A stretch of 64,000 nt of DNA from JANMDU01 sp031375105 (GCA_031375105.1 JANMHJ010000040.1:1-64000); one strand, 5' to 3'; shown: positions 25,158 to 33,982, counted from the stretch's first letter. Numbers and translations are program-made. The notes: generated by a model not told the origin, from the sequence alone.

Positions 25158-26327
25158 ATGAGCGCTGTTTTAGCCGAATCGGTCGTCACCTTCAAGCGCA
25201 GCTCCAGTTTGAAGGGGCTTGAATGTCTGCGCTGCAACGCAACCTATCCGGTGCATCTGCTGCATGAGGGCTGCCCGGCCTGTCGGTCTCAGGGGCATTT
25301 CGTGAGCTTGCGGGCTGCGTATGACAGCGGGCCTTTGCTTGGCCGCGTGAGCCAGCCGTATGCACAGCATTTCACACTGGAAGAGGGCGACACGCCTTGC
25401 AAGCCCTCGCGTGATTTGGCTCAAATGGCGGGCGTGGCGCAGGTGTGGATCAAAGACGAATCGCGCAACCCTACCGGCTCTCACAAAGATCGCATGTCGG
25501 CCATTGGCATCACGCAGGCGCTGGAGATGGGGGCGCACACGGTGGTGTTGGCATCATCCGGCAATGCAGCGCTTTCAGCAGCGCACTATGCACGCGCTGC
25601 GGGGTTGCGCTGCGAGGTGGCCTGTTATGCGGGGATGCCAAAAGAGTATGTTGAGGCACTGGACGCGCTGGGCGCACAGCGCTTTGATTTTGCCGACAAC
25701 GCGGGTCGCTGGGCTTTTGTGAGCGAGCGTGCTGCACAGTCCGGCTATCTCGCCCTGACCAACCATCATCTGCCCGCGCTAGGCAGCGCGCCACTCGCAG
25801 TAGAAGGCTACAAACTGATTGCAGAGGAATGCTTGGCGCAAGGCTGTGTGCCGAGTGATGTGGTCGTGCCTACGGCGCGTGGAGATTTGGCTTGGGGCAT
25901 TTTTGCGGGCTTTAAAGAGCTGCTGAAATCTGGGGGCGTCTCAAAGTTGCCAAAAATCTGGATCGTTGAGCCCTTTGCGCGCTTGACGCAGGTGCTCAAT
26001 GGGCAATCATTGCATGGCAACTTTGCCGGATCAACTGCGCAATTTTCCACGGCAGGTGCCACCGTGACCTACCTTCAATACCAAGCCGCTACTGCCTCTG
26101 GTGGGGGCGCGATTGTGGTGGGAGATGATGCTGCTCGCATTGCCCAAGCGCAGCTTGCCGCTCTTGATATCAGCTCTGAGCTGTGCGCAGCTGCGGCTTT
26201 TGCTGCCATTGAGCAACTCATCGCAAGAGGCGCTTTGCAGGCCCACAGTCAAGTGCTGTGGTTGCTCACATCCAATGCCTCGCGTGACCCGAGCCTGACC
26301 TCACCTTCAACGTCTTCTTTGAATTGA
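25158..26327 (+). CDS. Threonine-synthase-like PLP enzyme with zinc ribbon
   Basis: 389 residues of fold-type II PLP enzymes. A Cys4 zinc-ribbon-like N-terminus (CLRCNATYPVHLLHEGCPAC, residues about 21-40) is followed by the Schiff-base lysine in DESRNPTGSHKDRMSAIG and the phosphate cradle SSGNAALS. Threonine synthases of the archaeal/ThrC2 type look like this, but in the catalytic context of a LysR/Bug cluster it may be a specialised lyase acting on an imported amino or hydroxy acid. True thrC is usually beside hom. Confidence 0.8.
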   Translation: MSAVLAESVVTFKRSSSLKGLECLRCNATYPVHLLHEGCPACRSQGHFVSLRAAYDSGPLLGRVSQPYAQHFTLEEGDTPCKPSRDLAQMAGVAQVWIKDESRNPTGSHKDRMSAIGITQALEMGAHTVVLASSGNAALSAAHYARAAGLRCEVACYAGMPKEYVEALDALGAQRFDFADNAGRWAFVSERAAQSGYLALTNHHLPALGSAPLAVEGYKLIAEECLAQGCVPSDVVVPTARGDLAWGIFAGFKELLKSGGVSKLPKIWIVEPFARLTQVLNGQSLHGNFAGSTAQFSTAGATVTYLQYQAATASGGGAIVVGDDAARIAQAQLAALDISSELCAAAAFAAIEQLIARGALQAHSQVLWLLTSNASRDPSLTSPSTSSLN

Positions 26328-26368
26328 TTCCCCCCTTTTTTCTTTGATCCATCCTCTAGGAGCCCGCC

Positions 26369-27346
26369 ATGACCGTCCATTTCTCCCGCCACCGCCGCCT
26401 CTGGCTCACTGTATCAGCCGCCAGCTTGGCTTTTCCAAAGCTGGCCTTCGCCGCTTATCCAGACAAACCTTTGAAAATTATTGTGCCTTGGGCACCTGGC
26501 GGCAGCACCGATGCGATTGCTCGCGCTTTGGCGCAGCGCATGGGAGAAGGACTCAAGCAATCGGTGATTGTGGACAACCGCGCTGGTGCAGGTGGGCAAA
26601 TCGGCACCGACTTTGCCGCCAAATCTGCGCCTGATGGCTATACCCTCGCGATTGTGGAGTTGCCGCATGCGATTGCGCCCGCTGTGGTGGCCAAGTTGCC
26701 TTACGACTTGCTGCGTGATTTTTCACCGATCTCACTGGTGGGCACATCGCCTTTGATCTTATTTGCAGGCGCAGATGCCACTGATTTGAAAGCCTTGATC
26801 AAAGCATCGAGCGGTAAAGTGCCAGCAGCCATCGCCCACAGCGGCTCGGGCACATCGAGTCATTTGGTGGGTGAGCTGTTTGCCAAAGCCACCAAAATCA
26901 AATTCACCATGGTGCCTTATCGCGGCTCAGCCCCTGCGCTCACCGATGTGGCTGCGGGCTTGGTGGCAGGGCACTTTGCTACGCTGGCCAGTGGCGCGAG
27001 CCTGATGTCCGCTGGCAAGATCAAGCCGCTCGCTGTGACGAGCCGCAACCGCATGGACACGCCATCCATGCGCAACGTGCCCACCATGGCTGAGCTGGGC
27101 TTCAAAGATTTTGAGGTCAACCAATGGTGGGCGCTGGTGGCACCAGCCACCACACCGCTGGACATCTTGGAAACACTGCGTGGCCAGACTCTCAGCAGCC
27201 TGGCTGATCCTAAAGTGCTGGAGCGCTTGTCGACACTGGGTGTTAGCCTTAAAGGCTCAACGCGTGACGCAACACGCGCCTTCATGCGCGCAGAATCCGA
27301 GCGCTGGCAGGCTGTGGCCAAAGGCATTGGTTTGCAGCCTCAATAA
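26369..27346 (+). CDS. Tripartite tricarboxylate transporter receptor (Bug family)
   Basis: 325 residues with an export signal and the Bug motifs YPDKPLKIIVPWAPGGSTD, VIVDNRAGAGGQIGTDFAAK and PYDLLRDFSPISLVG. Bug proteins bind carboxylates, amino-acid derivatives or aromatic acids, often as orphans without TctAB, as here. AGGAG precedes the start. Its neighbour encodes a PLP enzyme, which hints at an amino or hydroxy acid ligand. Confidence 0.92.
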   Translation: MTVHFSRHRRLWLTVSAASLAFPKLAFAAYPDKPLKIIVPWAPGGSTDAIARALAQRMGEGLKQSVIVDNRAGAGGQIGTDFAAKSAPDGYTLAIVELPHAIAPAVVAKLPYDLLRDFSPISLVGTSPLILFAGADATDLKALIKASSGKVPAAIAHSGSGTSSHLVGELFAKATKIKFTMVPYRGSAPALTDVAAGLVAGHFATLASGASLMSAGKIKPLAVTSRNRMDTPSMRNVPTMAELGFKDFEVNQWWALVAPATTPLDILETLRGQTLSSLADPKVLERLSTLGVSLKGSTRDATRAFMRAESERWQAVAKGIGLQPQ

Positions 27347-27364
27347 AGAGCTAAACCGGCATGT

Positions 27365-27407
27365 AGCCGGCATAGAATATGCGCGAGATGCTATTGAATA
27401 AATAGCA
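27365..27407 (+). repeat. 43-bp dispersed repeat, intergenic copy
   Basis: Starts AGCCGGCATAGAATATGCG and ends TTGAATAAATAGCA. Lies between the convergent Bug and HMA/MauE genes and overlaps the C-terminal codons of the latter. Confidence 0.75.
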
Positions 27408-28182
27408 TCCACGCTGCCATGAGCACCATGCCCACATCCTCAATGATGGTCACGGTGCTCATCGGCAGTTGAAACACCGTGCCTAAGCAGGCGCATTGAA
27501 TCTTGGTTTTGCTCATCACAGCGCGGATCACGCCGATGGCGGAAAAGCCCATGATCAGGAGCGTTGCCCAGTTGGTGAAGGCGGGCTGGAAGTTAGCCAA
27601 ATACGCCAATCCCAAAGCCAGCTCGACGAAGGGATACGCATAGCCCCAGCCATGCCAGCGCGCTGCCAGCAAGTCGTAACCTGCATAGGCGTTGGCGAAG
27701 GCCTTCACATCGAGCAGCTTGAAGAATGAAAACGTGAGGAAGAAGCCTGCCATGAAGTAGCGCATGGTCTCGTGCGCAGTGAGGCTGCTGCTAAGGCTCA
27801 TGCCGTGACCCGCGTGTTGGCCGAGTTGAATCAACACACTGCCTGCCAAGATGTAGGCGATGATCATGAGCAACGGGCGGTAGGTTTGCAGGAAGCTTGG
27901 GCTTGCTTCTTCTACTATCGTTTTAGTAGCGTTCTGCGCATATTCTATGCCGGCTAGTGGCACTTTTTGCTCTATAAAAGGCGCAGGAAGCAGCGCATAC
28001 GCTCCCGCAGAGCGCACCGCCGCTTGCAGATCATCCAAGCTCGCGTGTGCATCTGTGAGCGTGGCCTGCATCGGCGAGAGCGTGATGCTGACTTGCGCTG
28101 CCAGCGGCGCAAGCGCCTTGCTCACGCGGCTCACACATGTGCCGCAATGTAGGCCGGTCAGTGGGTAGGTGGTTTGGCTCAT
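27391..28182 (-). CDS. HMA domain fused to MauE/DoxX-like membrane domain
   Basis: 263 residues from ATG 28182 (AAGGAT upstream). Residues 1-65 are an HMA metal-binding domain with LHCGTC (Cys13, Cys16). A linker of about 30 residues, including VPLAGIEYAQNATKTIV, is encoded by a 43-bp repeat copy. Then come four to five membrane helices of the MauE/methylamine-utilisation type (FKLLDVKAFANAYAGYDLLA). The C-terminal KIQCACLGTVF has CxC near the membrane. Start overlaps the CDF gene stop by 4 bp. Probably a metal-dependent redox or transport helper under MerR control. Confidence 0.8.
   Translation of the reverse strand: MSQTTYPLTGLHCGTCVSRVSKALAPLAAQVSITLSPMQATLTDAHASLDDLQAAVRSAGAYALLPAPFIEQKVPLAGIEYAQNATKTIVEEASPSFLQTYRPLLMIIAYILAGSVLIQLGQHAGHGMSLSSSLTAHETMRYFMAGFFLTFSFFKLLDVKAFANAYAGYDLLAARWHGWGYAYPFVELALGLAYLANFQPAFTNWATLLIMGFSAIGVIRAVMSKTKIQCACLGTVFQLPMSTVTIIEDVGMVLMAAWMLFIQ
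27913..27955 (-). repeat. 43-bp dispersed repeat, copy in HMA/MauE linker
   Basis: On the minus strand it starts AGCCGGCATAGAATATGCG. It encodes AGIEYAQNATKTIV exactly between the HMA and membrane domains. Confidence 0.8.
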
Positions 28183-28796
28183 GATGTTGATCCTTTCAAT
28201 TCTTGACGTGCTTTGCGAAACACAGCGAATGCCGAGCTGATCGCCAGCAAGCCCATCAGGCTGGCCACCAGCACGTCTGGCCACGCGCTGGCTGTGCCGA
28301 ATACGCCAAACGCTGCCAAGATGACGGCGATGTTGGAGAGCGCATCATTGCGCGAGCACAGCCAGACGGACTGCATATTGGCATCGCCGTTGCGATAGGC
28401 GTACAGCATCGCCGCTACGCCGACGTTGACGCACAGCGCGAGAAAACCGACGATACCCATGGTGATGGCTTCCGGTGGAACACCCGCGCGTGCCGACCAT
28501 GCCGCCTTGCCCAAGACGAAGAGACCAAAGCCCAGCATGCAAGCGGCTTTGAGCAACGCCGCTTTGGCCCGGATCACCAGCGCCATCGACATGACTGCGA
28601 TCGATACGCCATAGTTGGCGGCATCTCCAAAAAAATCAATTGCATCGGCCAGCAGCGAGACGGAGCCAGAAGCCAGGCCAGCAGCCAGCTCCACGATGAA
28701 CATTAGCGCATTAAGAATAAGCGCAATCCAGAGAATGCGGCGATAGCGCGGGTCAGCGCTGTCAGGGGCTGCGTGTGAATGGCAATGTGCGGACAT
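28179..28796 (-). CDS. Cation diffusion facilitator (CDF) transporter, short form
   Basis: 205 residues with six predicted helices. The transport-site signature HxxxD/DxxxD appears as LLADAIDFFGDAANYGVS in helix 2 and LCSRNDALSNIAVIL in helix 5. It lacks the C-terminal cytoplasmic domain of typical CDF proteins (about 300 residues) and has His residues at the start (MSAHCHSHAA). Expected to export Zn, Cd, Co or similar ions. Driven by the MerR-type promoter at 28835. Confidence 0.88.
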   Translation of the reverse strand: MSAHCHSHAAPDSADPRYRRILWIALILNALMFIVELAAGLASGSVSLLADAIDFFGDAANYGVSIAVMSMALVIRAKAALLKAACMLGFGLFVLGKAAWSARAGVPPEAITMGIVGFLALCVNVGVAAMLYAYRNGDANMQSVWLCSRNDALSNIAVILAAFGVFGTASAWPDVLVASLMGLLAISSAFAVFRKARQELKGSTS

Positions 28797-28834
28797 GGTG
28801 TGATTTTCCTCTTGATTTCTGATGCAATGTTAGG

Positions 28835-28865
28835 ATTAGAAACCTTCAAGTTACTTCAATGTCAA
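28835..28865 (-). promoter_or_regulatory. MerR-type promoter and operator
   Basis: On the minus strand: TTGACA (28865-28860), a 19-bp spacer, TCTAAT (28840-28835). The dyad ACCTTCAAGT-T-ACTTCAATGT (28842-28862, plus strand) fills the spacer. The overlong spacer is the hallmark of promoters activated by MerR-family DNA distortion. It drives the CDF gene and abuts the divergent regulator start at 28869. Confidence 0.9.
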
Positions 28866-28868
28866 GCC

Positions 28869-29339
28869 ATGCCCAAAATTCAACCCCAAAACACTCAAGG
28901 CTATTTGATCGGCCAAGCCGCCAAGATGAGCGGCGTGAGCAGCGCCAATATCCGATTTTATGAGAAAGAAATGCTCATCAGCCCGCATGGAATCAGCGCG
29001 AACAGCTATCGTTTTTATAGTGATGAAGATGTACATCAATTGCGCTTCATTCGTCAATTACGCAGCTTGGACATGACTCTGGCCGAAGTGCGCAGCTTGC
29101 TCGGCTTGGACCTGCGCAAGAAGCGCGATTGCCAGACCGCCCGCGATACGTTGGACGAGCACATCGGCCATGTGCGAGAGCGCCTCAAAGAGCTGCGCGT
29201 GCTGGAGAAAAACCTGATCGACTTGCGCAGCCGCTGCGATGGCGAGGATGAGCATTGCCATTTGCTTGAGGCGCTGCATGCGCAAGCGGATTTGAATAGG
29301 GCTGCCGTGCCAAAGAGCAGGCTCAACCAAGCGCTTTGA
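28869..29339 (+). CDS. MerR family regulator, CadR/PbrR type
   Basis: 156 residues from ATG 28869. Helix-turn-helix YLIGQAAKMSGVSSANIRFYEKEML, dimerisation coil and a C-terminal metal loop. Cysteines in KKRDCQTARDTL and in RCDGEDEHCHLLEALH match the three-Cys site of CadR/PbrR/ZntR-like sensors. It probably activates the divergent CDF/HMA-MauE operon in response to Cd, Pb or Zn. Confidence 0.9.
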   Translation: MPKIQPQNTQGYLIGQAAKMSGVSSANIRFYEKEMLISPHGISANSYRFYSDEDVHQLRFIRQLRSLDMTLAEVRSLLGLDLRKKRDCQTARDTLDEHIGHVRERLKELRVLEKNLIDLRSRCDGEDEHCHLLEALHAQADLNRAAVPKSRLNQAL

Positions 29340-29422
29340 AAACATCAGCAAACACGAGCGCCGTTCTTGGCATCAATTCATCGCTTGATACGACAACGCA
29401 GACGCACAGGTGAATTTGAAAC

Positions 29423-29442
29423 ATGACTAATTTCACAGTGAC
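29423..29442 (+). promoter_or_regulatory. ATGACTAATTTCA motif upstream of first RCC1 gene
   Basis: ATGACTAATTTCACAGTGAC lies 76 bp before the lipoprotein gene. An inverted match (ATGAAATTAGT) coincides with the start codon at 29499. It is shared with sites at 31437 and 33912. Confidence 0.55.
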
Positions 29443-29498
29443 AGCTCAAGCCACCCCGCCTATGCTCCGGCTCTTGCACAAAACCATGAGAGCTTGCT

Positions 29499-30932
29499 AT
29501 GAAATTAGTTACTGTGTCCGATCGTTGCCAGTACGCCATGCTTGCGGCATTTCTTATTGCTGGCTTAACTGGGTGCGGTGCGAGCAATTCAATTGCTCCC
29601 GTGAGCAGCAGCTTGACTCCTACGGTCAGCATCAGCGGCCCTGCCCGTGCCGTGGCCAACACGATCTACAGCTATCAAGCCAGCGTGACCAACACCACGC
29701 CCACTGCCTACAACTGGACTTGGGGCGATGGCACGAGCACGGCAGGCAATCCCGCCAGCAAGGTATGGAATAAACCCGGCAGTTTTATCAGCACCCTGAG
29801 TGCCAGCGTGGCTGGTAGCAGCTTAAGCGGCGCAGCGAGCGGCACAGCCAGCGCAGTGGTGGTGAGCGAGCCCATTTCAGCTGGCGGCTTTCATACCTGC
29901 GCCCTGAAACCCGATACCAGCGTCGCCTGCTGGGGTCGCAATGGCGGGGGAGAGTTGGGGGATGGCAGCACGATAGACTCTGCGACCGCCGTCGTCGTCA
30001 CAGGTTTGACGAATGTCATTGCGCTGAGCGCTGGCACTTACCATAACTGTGCGCTCAAACCCGAAGGCAGCGTCGTCTGCTGGGGTAGCAACGCCTATGG
30101 TCAGTTGGGCAATGGCAGCATGACCGACTCCGCAAGGACGGTGGCTGTTTCGGGGCTGAGCAGTGTGGCTGCTTTGAGCGCAGGCGGTGGCCACAATTGC
30201 GCCCTGAAAACCGACACCACCGTTGTTTGCTGGGGTAGCAACGATTTCGGTCAACTAGGCAATGGCAACCTCACCAACTCCACCAGCCCGGTGGCCGTTG
30301 TAGGTCTGACGGGCGTCGTGGTCGTGAGCGCAGGTGAAGGGCACACCTGCGCGATCAAAACCGATAGCAGCGTGGTCTGCTGGGGTCGCAATGATACGGG
30401 CCAACTTGGAATTGGCAGCGTCTCCACCTACTCCACCAGTACGGTTGCAGTGTCTGGTTTGAGCAGGGTCGCGGCGATCAGCGCGGGCTTCCTACATACC
30501 TGCGCGCTCAAAGCCGATGGCAGCATTGCCTGCTGGGGCAGTAATGTCAGCGGCCAGCTAGGTAACGGAAGCACCACAAGCTCCAGCACGGCAGTCATCG
30601 CGACTGGTTTGAGCGAGATGGTGGCTCTGGGCGTTGGTGTGAGCCACAGCTGTGCCTTGAAATCGAACGGCACCATGGCCTGCTGGGGTGCAAATTACGA
30701 CGGGCAACTCGGTAACAACAGTTTCACCAATTCCAGCATGCCCTTGATTGTGACCGGCTTGAGTGGTGTTGCGGCTCTGGGCACGGGCTACCAACATACC
30801 TGCGCCCTCAAAACCGATGGCAGCGCGGCTTGCTGGGGCTACAACAATGTTTATGGCGCACTCGGTAATGGCGACACCAGCAATGCAAGCTCACCCACAG
30901 CCGTGCTAGGTGGCGCGGTTTACTGGAAGTAA
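29499..30932 (+). CDS. RCC1-repeat lipoprotein with PKD domain (A)
   Basis: 477 residues. Lipobox LIAGLTGC (Cys26) targets it to the envelope. Residues about 40-110 form a PKD-like domain (NTIYSYQASVTN, YNWTWGDGT). Residues about 125-470 are seven RCC1/BLIP-II-like repeats, each with HTCAL...VxCWGxNxxGQLG, expected to form a seven-bladed propeller. Each blade has two Cys about a dozen residues apart, so intra-blade disulfides are likely. Such propellers usually bind proteins; the partner is unknown. A paralogue lies at 33983. The motif at 29423 suggests shared control. Confidence 0.88.
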   Translation: MKLVTVSDRCQYAMLAAFLIAGLTGCGASNSIAPVSSSLTPTVSISGPARAVANTIYSYQASVTNTTPTAYNWTWGDGTSTAGNPASKVWNKPGSFISTLSASVAGSSLSGAASGTASAVVVSEPISAGGFHTCALKPDTSVACWGRNGGGELGDGSTIDSATAVVVTGLTNVIALSAGTYHNCALKPEGSVVCWGSNAYGQLGNGSMTDSARTVAVSGLSSVAALSAGGGHNCALKTDTTVVCWGSNDFGQLGNGNLTNSTSPVAVVGLTGVVVVSAGEGHTCAIKTDSSVVCWGRNDTGQLGIGSVSTYSTSTVAVSGLSRVAAISAGFLHTCALKADGSIACWGSNVSGQLGNGSTTSSSTAVIATGLSEMVALGVGVSHSCALKSNGTMACWGANYDGQLGNNSFTNSSMPLIVTGLSGVAALGTGYQHTCALKTDGSAACWGYNNVYGALGNGDTSNASSPTAVLGGAVYWK

Positions 30933-30982
30933 AACTTTCAGCTCAACAACTTACGAACACCCCAATCCTTGAAAGAAACATC

Positions 30983-31429
30983 ATGACCCCTCATCAAATT
31001 GAACTCGTGCAAAAGACATTTACAGACATCAAACCCATTGCCGACACAGCGGCTGAATTGTTTTACAACCGCTTGTTCACGATAGACCCCAAACTACGCC
31101 CGCTTTTCAAGGGAGATATCAAGGAGCAAGGTCAAATGCTGATGTCTATGCTGGGTGTGGCGGTCAATGGCTTGAACAAGCTAGAAACTCTCGCGCCCGC
31201 AGTGCGTAAGTTGGGTGCGCGTCACGTGGGCTACGGCGTGCGCGATGAGCATTACGCCACCGTGGGCGCAGCCCTTCTGTGGACGCTCGGGCAAGGCCTC
31301 GGCGATGCCTTCTCGCCCACTGTGCGTGAGGCTTGGGTGAGTGCTTACAGTCTGCTGGCCAATGTCATGCAAGAAGGTGCGAGAGACGCGCAAATTTCCT
31401 CGTCACCTGCTGTTGTGCGACAAGCTTGA
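30983..31429 (+). CDS. Single-domain bacterial globin
   Basis: 148 residues. The proximal haem ligand is His81 (GARHVGYGVRDEHYATVG) by comparison with Vitreoscilla haemoglobin, with Tyr28 at B10 (FYNRLF) and Tyr91 after the F helix. There is no reductase domain as in flavohaemoglobins. Such globins bind O2 or NO. It sits between the RCC1 lipoprotein and a two-component system, 50 bp after the former, so gas sensing or NO removal linked to that circuit is a reasonable inference. Confidence 0.9.
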   Translation: MTPHQIELVQKTFTDIKPIADTAAELFYNRLFTIDPKLRPLFKGDIKEQGQMLMSMLGVAVNGLNKLETLAPAVRKLGARHVGYGVRDEHYATVGAALLWTLGQGLGDAFSPTVREAWVSAYSLLANVMQEGARDAQISSSPAVVRQA

Positions 31430-31436
31430 GGGGAAT

Positions 31437-31452
31437 ATGACTAATTTCACAG
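31437..31452 (+). promoter_or_regulatory. ATGACTAATTTCA motif upstream of response regulator
   Basis: ATGACTAATTTCACAG is identical over 16 bases to the site at 29423. It lies 8 bp after the globin stop codon and 55 bp before the regulator start at 31492. Confidence 0.55.
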
Positions 31453-31491
31453 CGATTTGCAGTTGCTTAGTTGAGCTAGGCTGTGTACGCT

Positions 31492-32154
31492 ATGAGCCAT
31501 ATGCAGCAACCATCCATGACAGCCCCTCGCTTTGAGCACGCGACCTGCGAAAGCACGCTGGTTTTAATCGCTGACGATCACGCTTTGGTGCGAGATGGCT
31601 TGAAGATGCTGGTCACGCGCATCTTGGGTTCTGCCAGATTCATAGAGGCAGATGATGCAGATTCATTGTTTGCCGCAGCGCGATCTTTGCCTACACCTCG
31701 CTTGGCGCTGGTTGACTTGAATATGCCCGGCATGGACAAAGGGAGCCGATTGCCACAATTGTCTCGCCAAAATCCATTGTTGCCCATGGTAGTGATTTCA
31801 GCGCTCACTTCGCCAGATATTGTCAGGAGAGTGCTTGAAATTGACACGGTCTATGCCTTTGTGCCTAAAAGTGCCACTTCCGAGCATATGCGTGCAGCCA
31901 TGGATGCTGCCATGCATGGTTTGAAATTTCCTTTCACACATGTTGAAGATGCTAGCTCGGTGGCAGATTTGATGCTTTCTCCGCGTTTGCAAGAAATTCG
32001 CGGCCTGCTGCGCCAAGGCATGAGTAACAAGCTCATTGCCAGTCAATTAGGCATCACAGAAGGCACAGTGAAGAATCATATGAGCGAAATTTTCAAAGCG
32101 CTCAATGTGAGCAATCGAACACAGGCCGCGCAATTCAACTCCGATACGGCATGA
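31492..32154 (+). CDS. LuxR-type response regulator
   Basis: About 220 residues. A receiver domain (LVLIADDHALVRDGLKML; phospho-acceptor Asp in LALVDLNMPG, around residue 74) is joined to a C-terminal LuxR/NarL helix-turn-helix (IRGLLRQGMSNKLIASQLGITEGTVKNH). GTG 31483 is an alternative start. Its last codon overlaps the kinase start (ATGA), so kinase and regulator are a cognate pair. Candidate reader of the ATGACTAATTTCA sites. Confidence 0.9.
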   Translation: MSHMQQPSMTAPRFEHATCESTLVLIADDHALVRDGLKMLVTRILGSARFIEADDADSLFAAARSLPTPRLALVDLNMPGMDKGSRLPQLSRQNPLLPMVVISALTSPDIVRRVLEIDTVYAFVPKSATSEHMRAAMDAAMHGLKFPFTHVEDASSVADLMLSPRLQEIRGLLRQGMSNKLIASQLGITEGTVKNHMSEIFKALNVSNRTQAAQFNSDTA

Positions 32155-33878
32155 CTACCCCAACCGTCAGCGAGCAACCAGATCCAGAAGACATTGGTTA
32201 TTCCAATTCTACATTTTGGTCTTTGCGCGGAGGAGAGACACTCGTTGCTTCGCTGTTTTTGACAACACTTCCTTGGTGGCAACCCTTGACTTGGCTTTTG
32301 CTTGTGGCTGGCTCGGGCATCTATCGCGATTGGCGTATCCGACAGCCGACCTTTAAAGCACTGCCCCTTGCTGAGCGCAGATACTTTTATCGATGGAGCA
32401 TCTGGCTGCGCATGGGTTTCGGCGGTTGTTCGTGTTTTTTGCTCTACGTGCCTGGCAATGTGGTGATGATTGTTTTGCTTGGATTTTGCATGCTCTGCAG
32501 TGCCGTGCTGGCTACTTTGAGAGTGGCCGGAGATTTTACCCGCACCATTGGCGCTGTCAGCTTGGTGCTGCTGCCCCTATCATTTCGCATGATCATTGAT
32601 GGTTTTCAAACCGAGGGCTTTATTTCGTTTCTTGGCGTGGGGGGCATCTTTCTCGCTTTGACAATGATCTTTATGTCACGCATCCAAGAGCGTGCCTTGG
32701 CGCAGCAATTCGAGCTGCGGCAACGTGCCGAGTTGGCTGTAGATGCCCTTGCCAGCATGGGTTTGGCAAAATCCCGCTTTTTTGCAGCAGTGAGCCATGA
32801 TTTGCGCCAACCTGTGCATGCCATCGGTCTGTATTTGGATCCCTTGATCAAGCTCGGGCGCAGCACGCAAGACCTCAATGCGCAGCGTGCCGCAGAAGGC
32901 ATACGGCAATGCTGGCGGGCACTCGATGATCTGCTTTCTCAGGTACTCGACCTGACCCGCATGGACTCGGGCGCTTTGCAAGCTGACATGAAATCGGTGG
33001 AACTGGCGCCCTTGGTTCGTGATTTGATCATGCAGCATAGCGCTGTTGCCGAACGCGCGGGTATCCGCTTGATTACCTTGGTGAAATCCGGGAGATATGC
33101 TGCAGCTGATGAGTTGATGCTCAAGCGCGTGTTGTCGAATTTAATGGATAACGCGATTAAATTTTCTCCTGCAGGCAAGCCAGTGGTGATCGCGTTGCGC
33201 TCAGTCAAGAGCCATTGGCATGTTCAGGTGCGCGATGCGGGCATGGGCATCGCCTTAGGAGAGCAAGAGAAGATTTTTGAAGAATTTGTCCAGCTCAACA
33301 ACGAAGCGCGTGATCGCAAGCGCGGGCTGGGTTTGGGTTTGGCGATATCCAGACGCTTTGCCATGTTGATGGGAGGTGACGTGCAAGTGCGCTCAAGGCT
33401 TGACTATGGCACCTGCATGACTGTTGTGTTAAAGAAAGCAGAGGAGCGCAGCAAACCGCGCGTGGCTTCTTCTCCTATGCAGCCCATTGTGGAATCAGAA
33501 GCGCACAAGGTGCTGGGCAGTGCCGCATCTGTATTGCAGTCGCAGGATGTGCTTTTGGTGGAAGATGATCCGTTGGTGGCTCATGCCATGGCTCAATTGC
33601 TCGGTAGTTGGCATCTGAATGTCCGTCATGTTGACAATGCGACCGATGCGATGTTGCACATTGATTTTGGGCAGATCGCGATCTGCGATGTGCGGCTGCC
33701 CGATGGCGCATCTGGTATCGATGTGGCTTTGGCCATGCGTGCGCGGGGCAAAAAGGTGCTGCTGATCACTGGCGAGACCGATATGGCTGTGCGCAATGCT
33801 GCGCAACACCATGGCATGGCCTTGCTCATCAAGCCTGTCTCTAGCGCTAGGTTGTTTAAGGCTGTTCAGGCGCTTTAG
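32151..33878 (+). CDS. Hybrid sensor histidine kinase, HDLRQP type
   Basis: 575 residues. Several membrane helices (about 25-180) carry no large periplasmic sensor. The phospho-acceptor box is RFFAAVSHDLRQPVHAIG (His about 216), the ATP-binding domain has NLMDNAIKF, DAGMGIAL and GLGLGLAISRRF, and a C-terminal receiver has VEDDPLVA and ICDVRLPDG (Asp about 512). The HDLRQP box marks the NahK/ErcS' group, in which NahK takes input from a haem protein. A globin encoded two genes upstream makes haem-based input plausible here. Confidence 0.9.
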   Translation: MTTPTVSEQPDPEDIGYSNSTFWSLRGGETLVASLFLTTLPWWQPLTWLLLVAGSGIYRDWRIRQPTFKALPLAERRYFYRWSIWLRMGFGGCSCFLLYVPGNVVMIVLLGFCMLCSAVLATLRVAGDFTRTIGAVSLVLLPLSFRMIIDGFQTEGFISFLGVGGIFLALTMIFMSRIQERALAQQFELRQRAELAVDALASMGLAKSRFFAAVSHDLRQPVHAIGLYLDPLIKLGRSTQDLNAQRAAEGIRQCWRALDDLLSQVLDLTRMDSGALQADMKSVELAPLVRDLIMQHSAVAERAGIRLITLVKSGRYAAADELMLKRVLSNLMDNAIKFSPAGKPVVIALRSVKSHWHVQVRDAGMGIALGEQEKIFEEFVQLNNEARDRKRGLGLGLAISRRFAMLMGGDVQVRSRLDYGTCMTVVLKKAEERSKPRVASSPMQPIVESEAHKVLGSAASVLQSQDVLLVEDDPLVAHAMAQLLGSWHLNVRHVDNATDAMLHIDFGQIAICDVRLPDGASGIDVALAMRARGKKVLLITGETDMAVRNAAQHHGMALLIKPVSSARLFKAVQAL

Positions 33879-33911
33879 ACAGTTGATTTGAGTGGGTTTT
33901 TAAGTGGGTAC

Positions 33912-33924
33912 ATGACTAATTTCA
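33912..33924 (+). promoter_or_regulatory. ATGACTAATTTCA motif upstream of second RCC1 gene
   Basis: ATGACTAATTTCATA matches the first 13 bases of the other two sites. It lies 71 bp before the start at 33983, close to the 76-bp distance seen for the first RCC1 gene. Confidence 0.55.
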
Positions 33925-33982
33925 TATATACACACATAAGCTAAGTGCGCACACTCGCTCCTTTATTCATCAAGGAACAATC

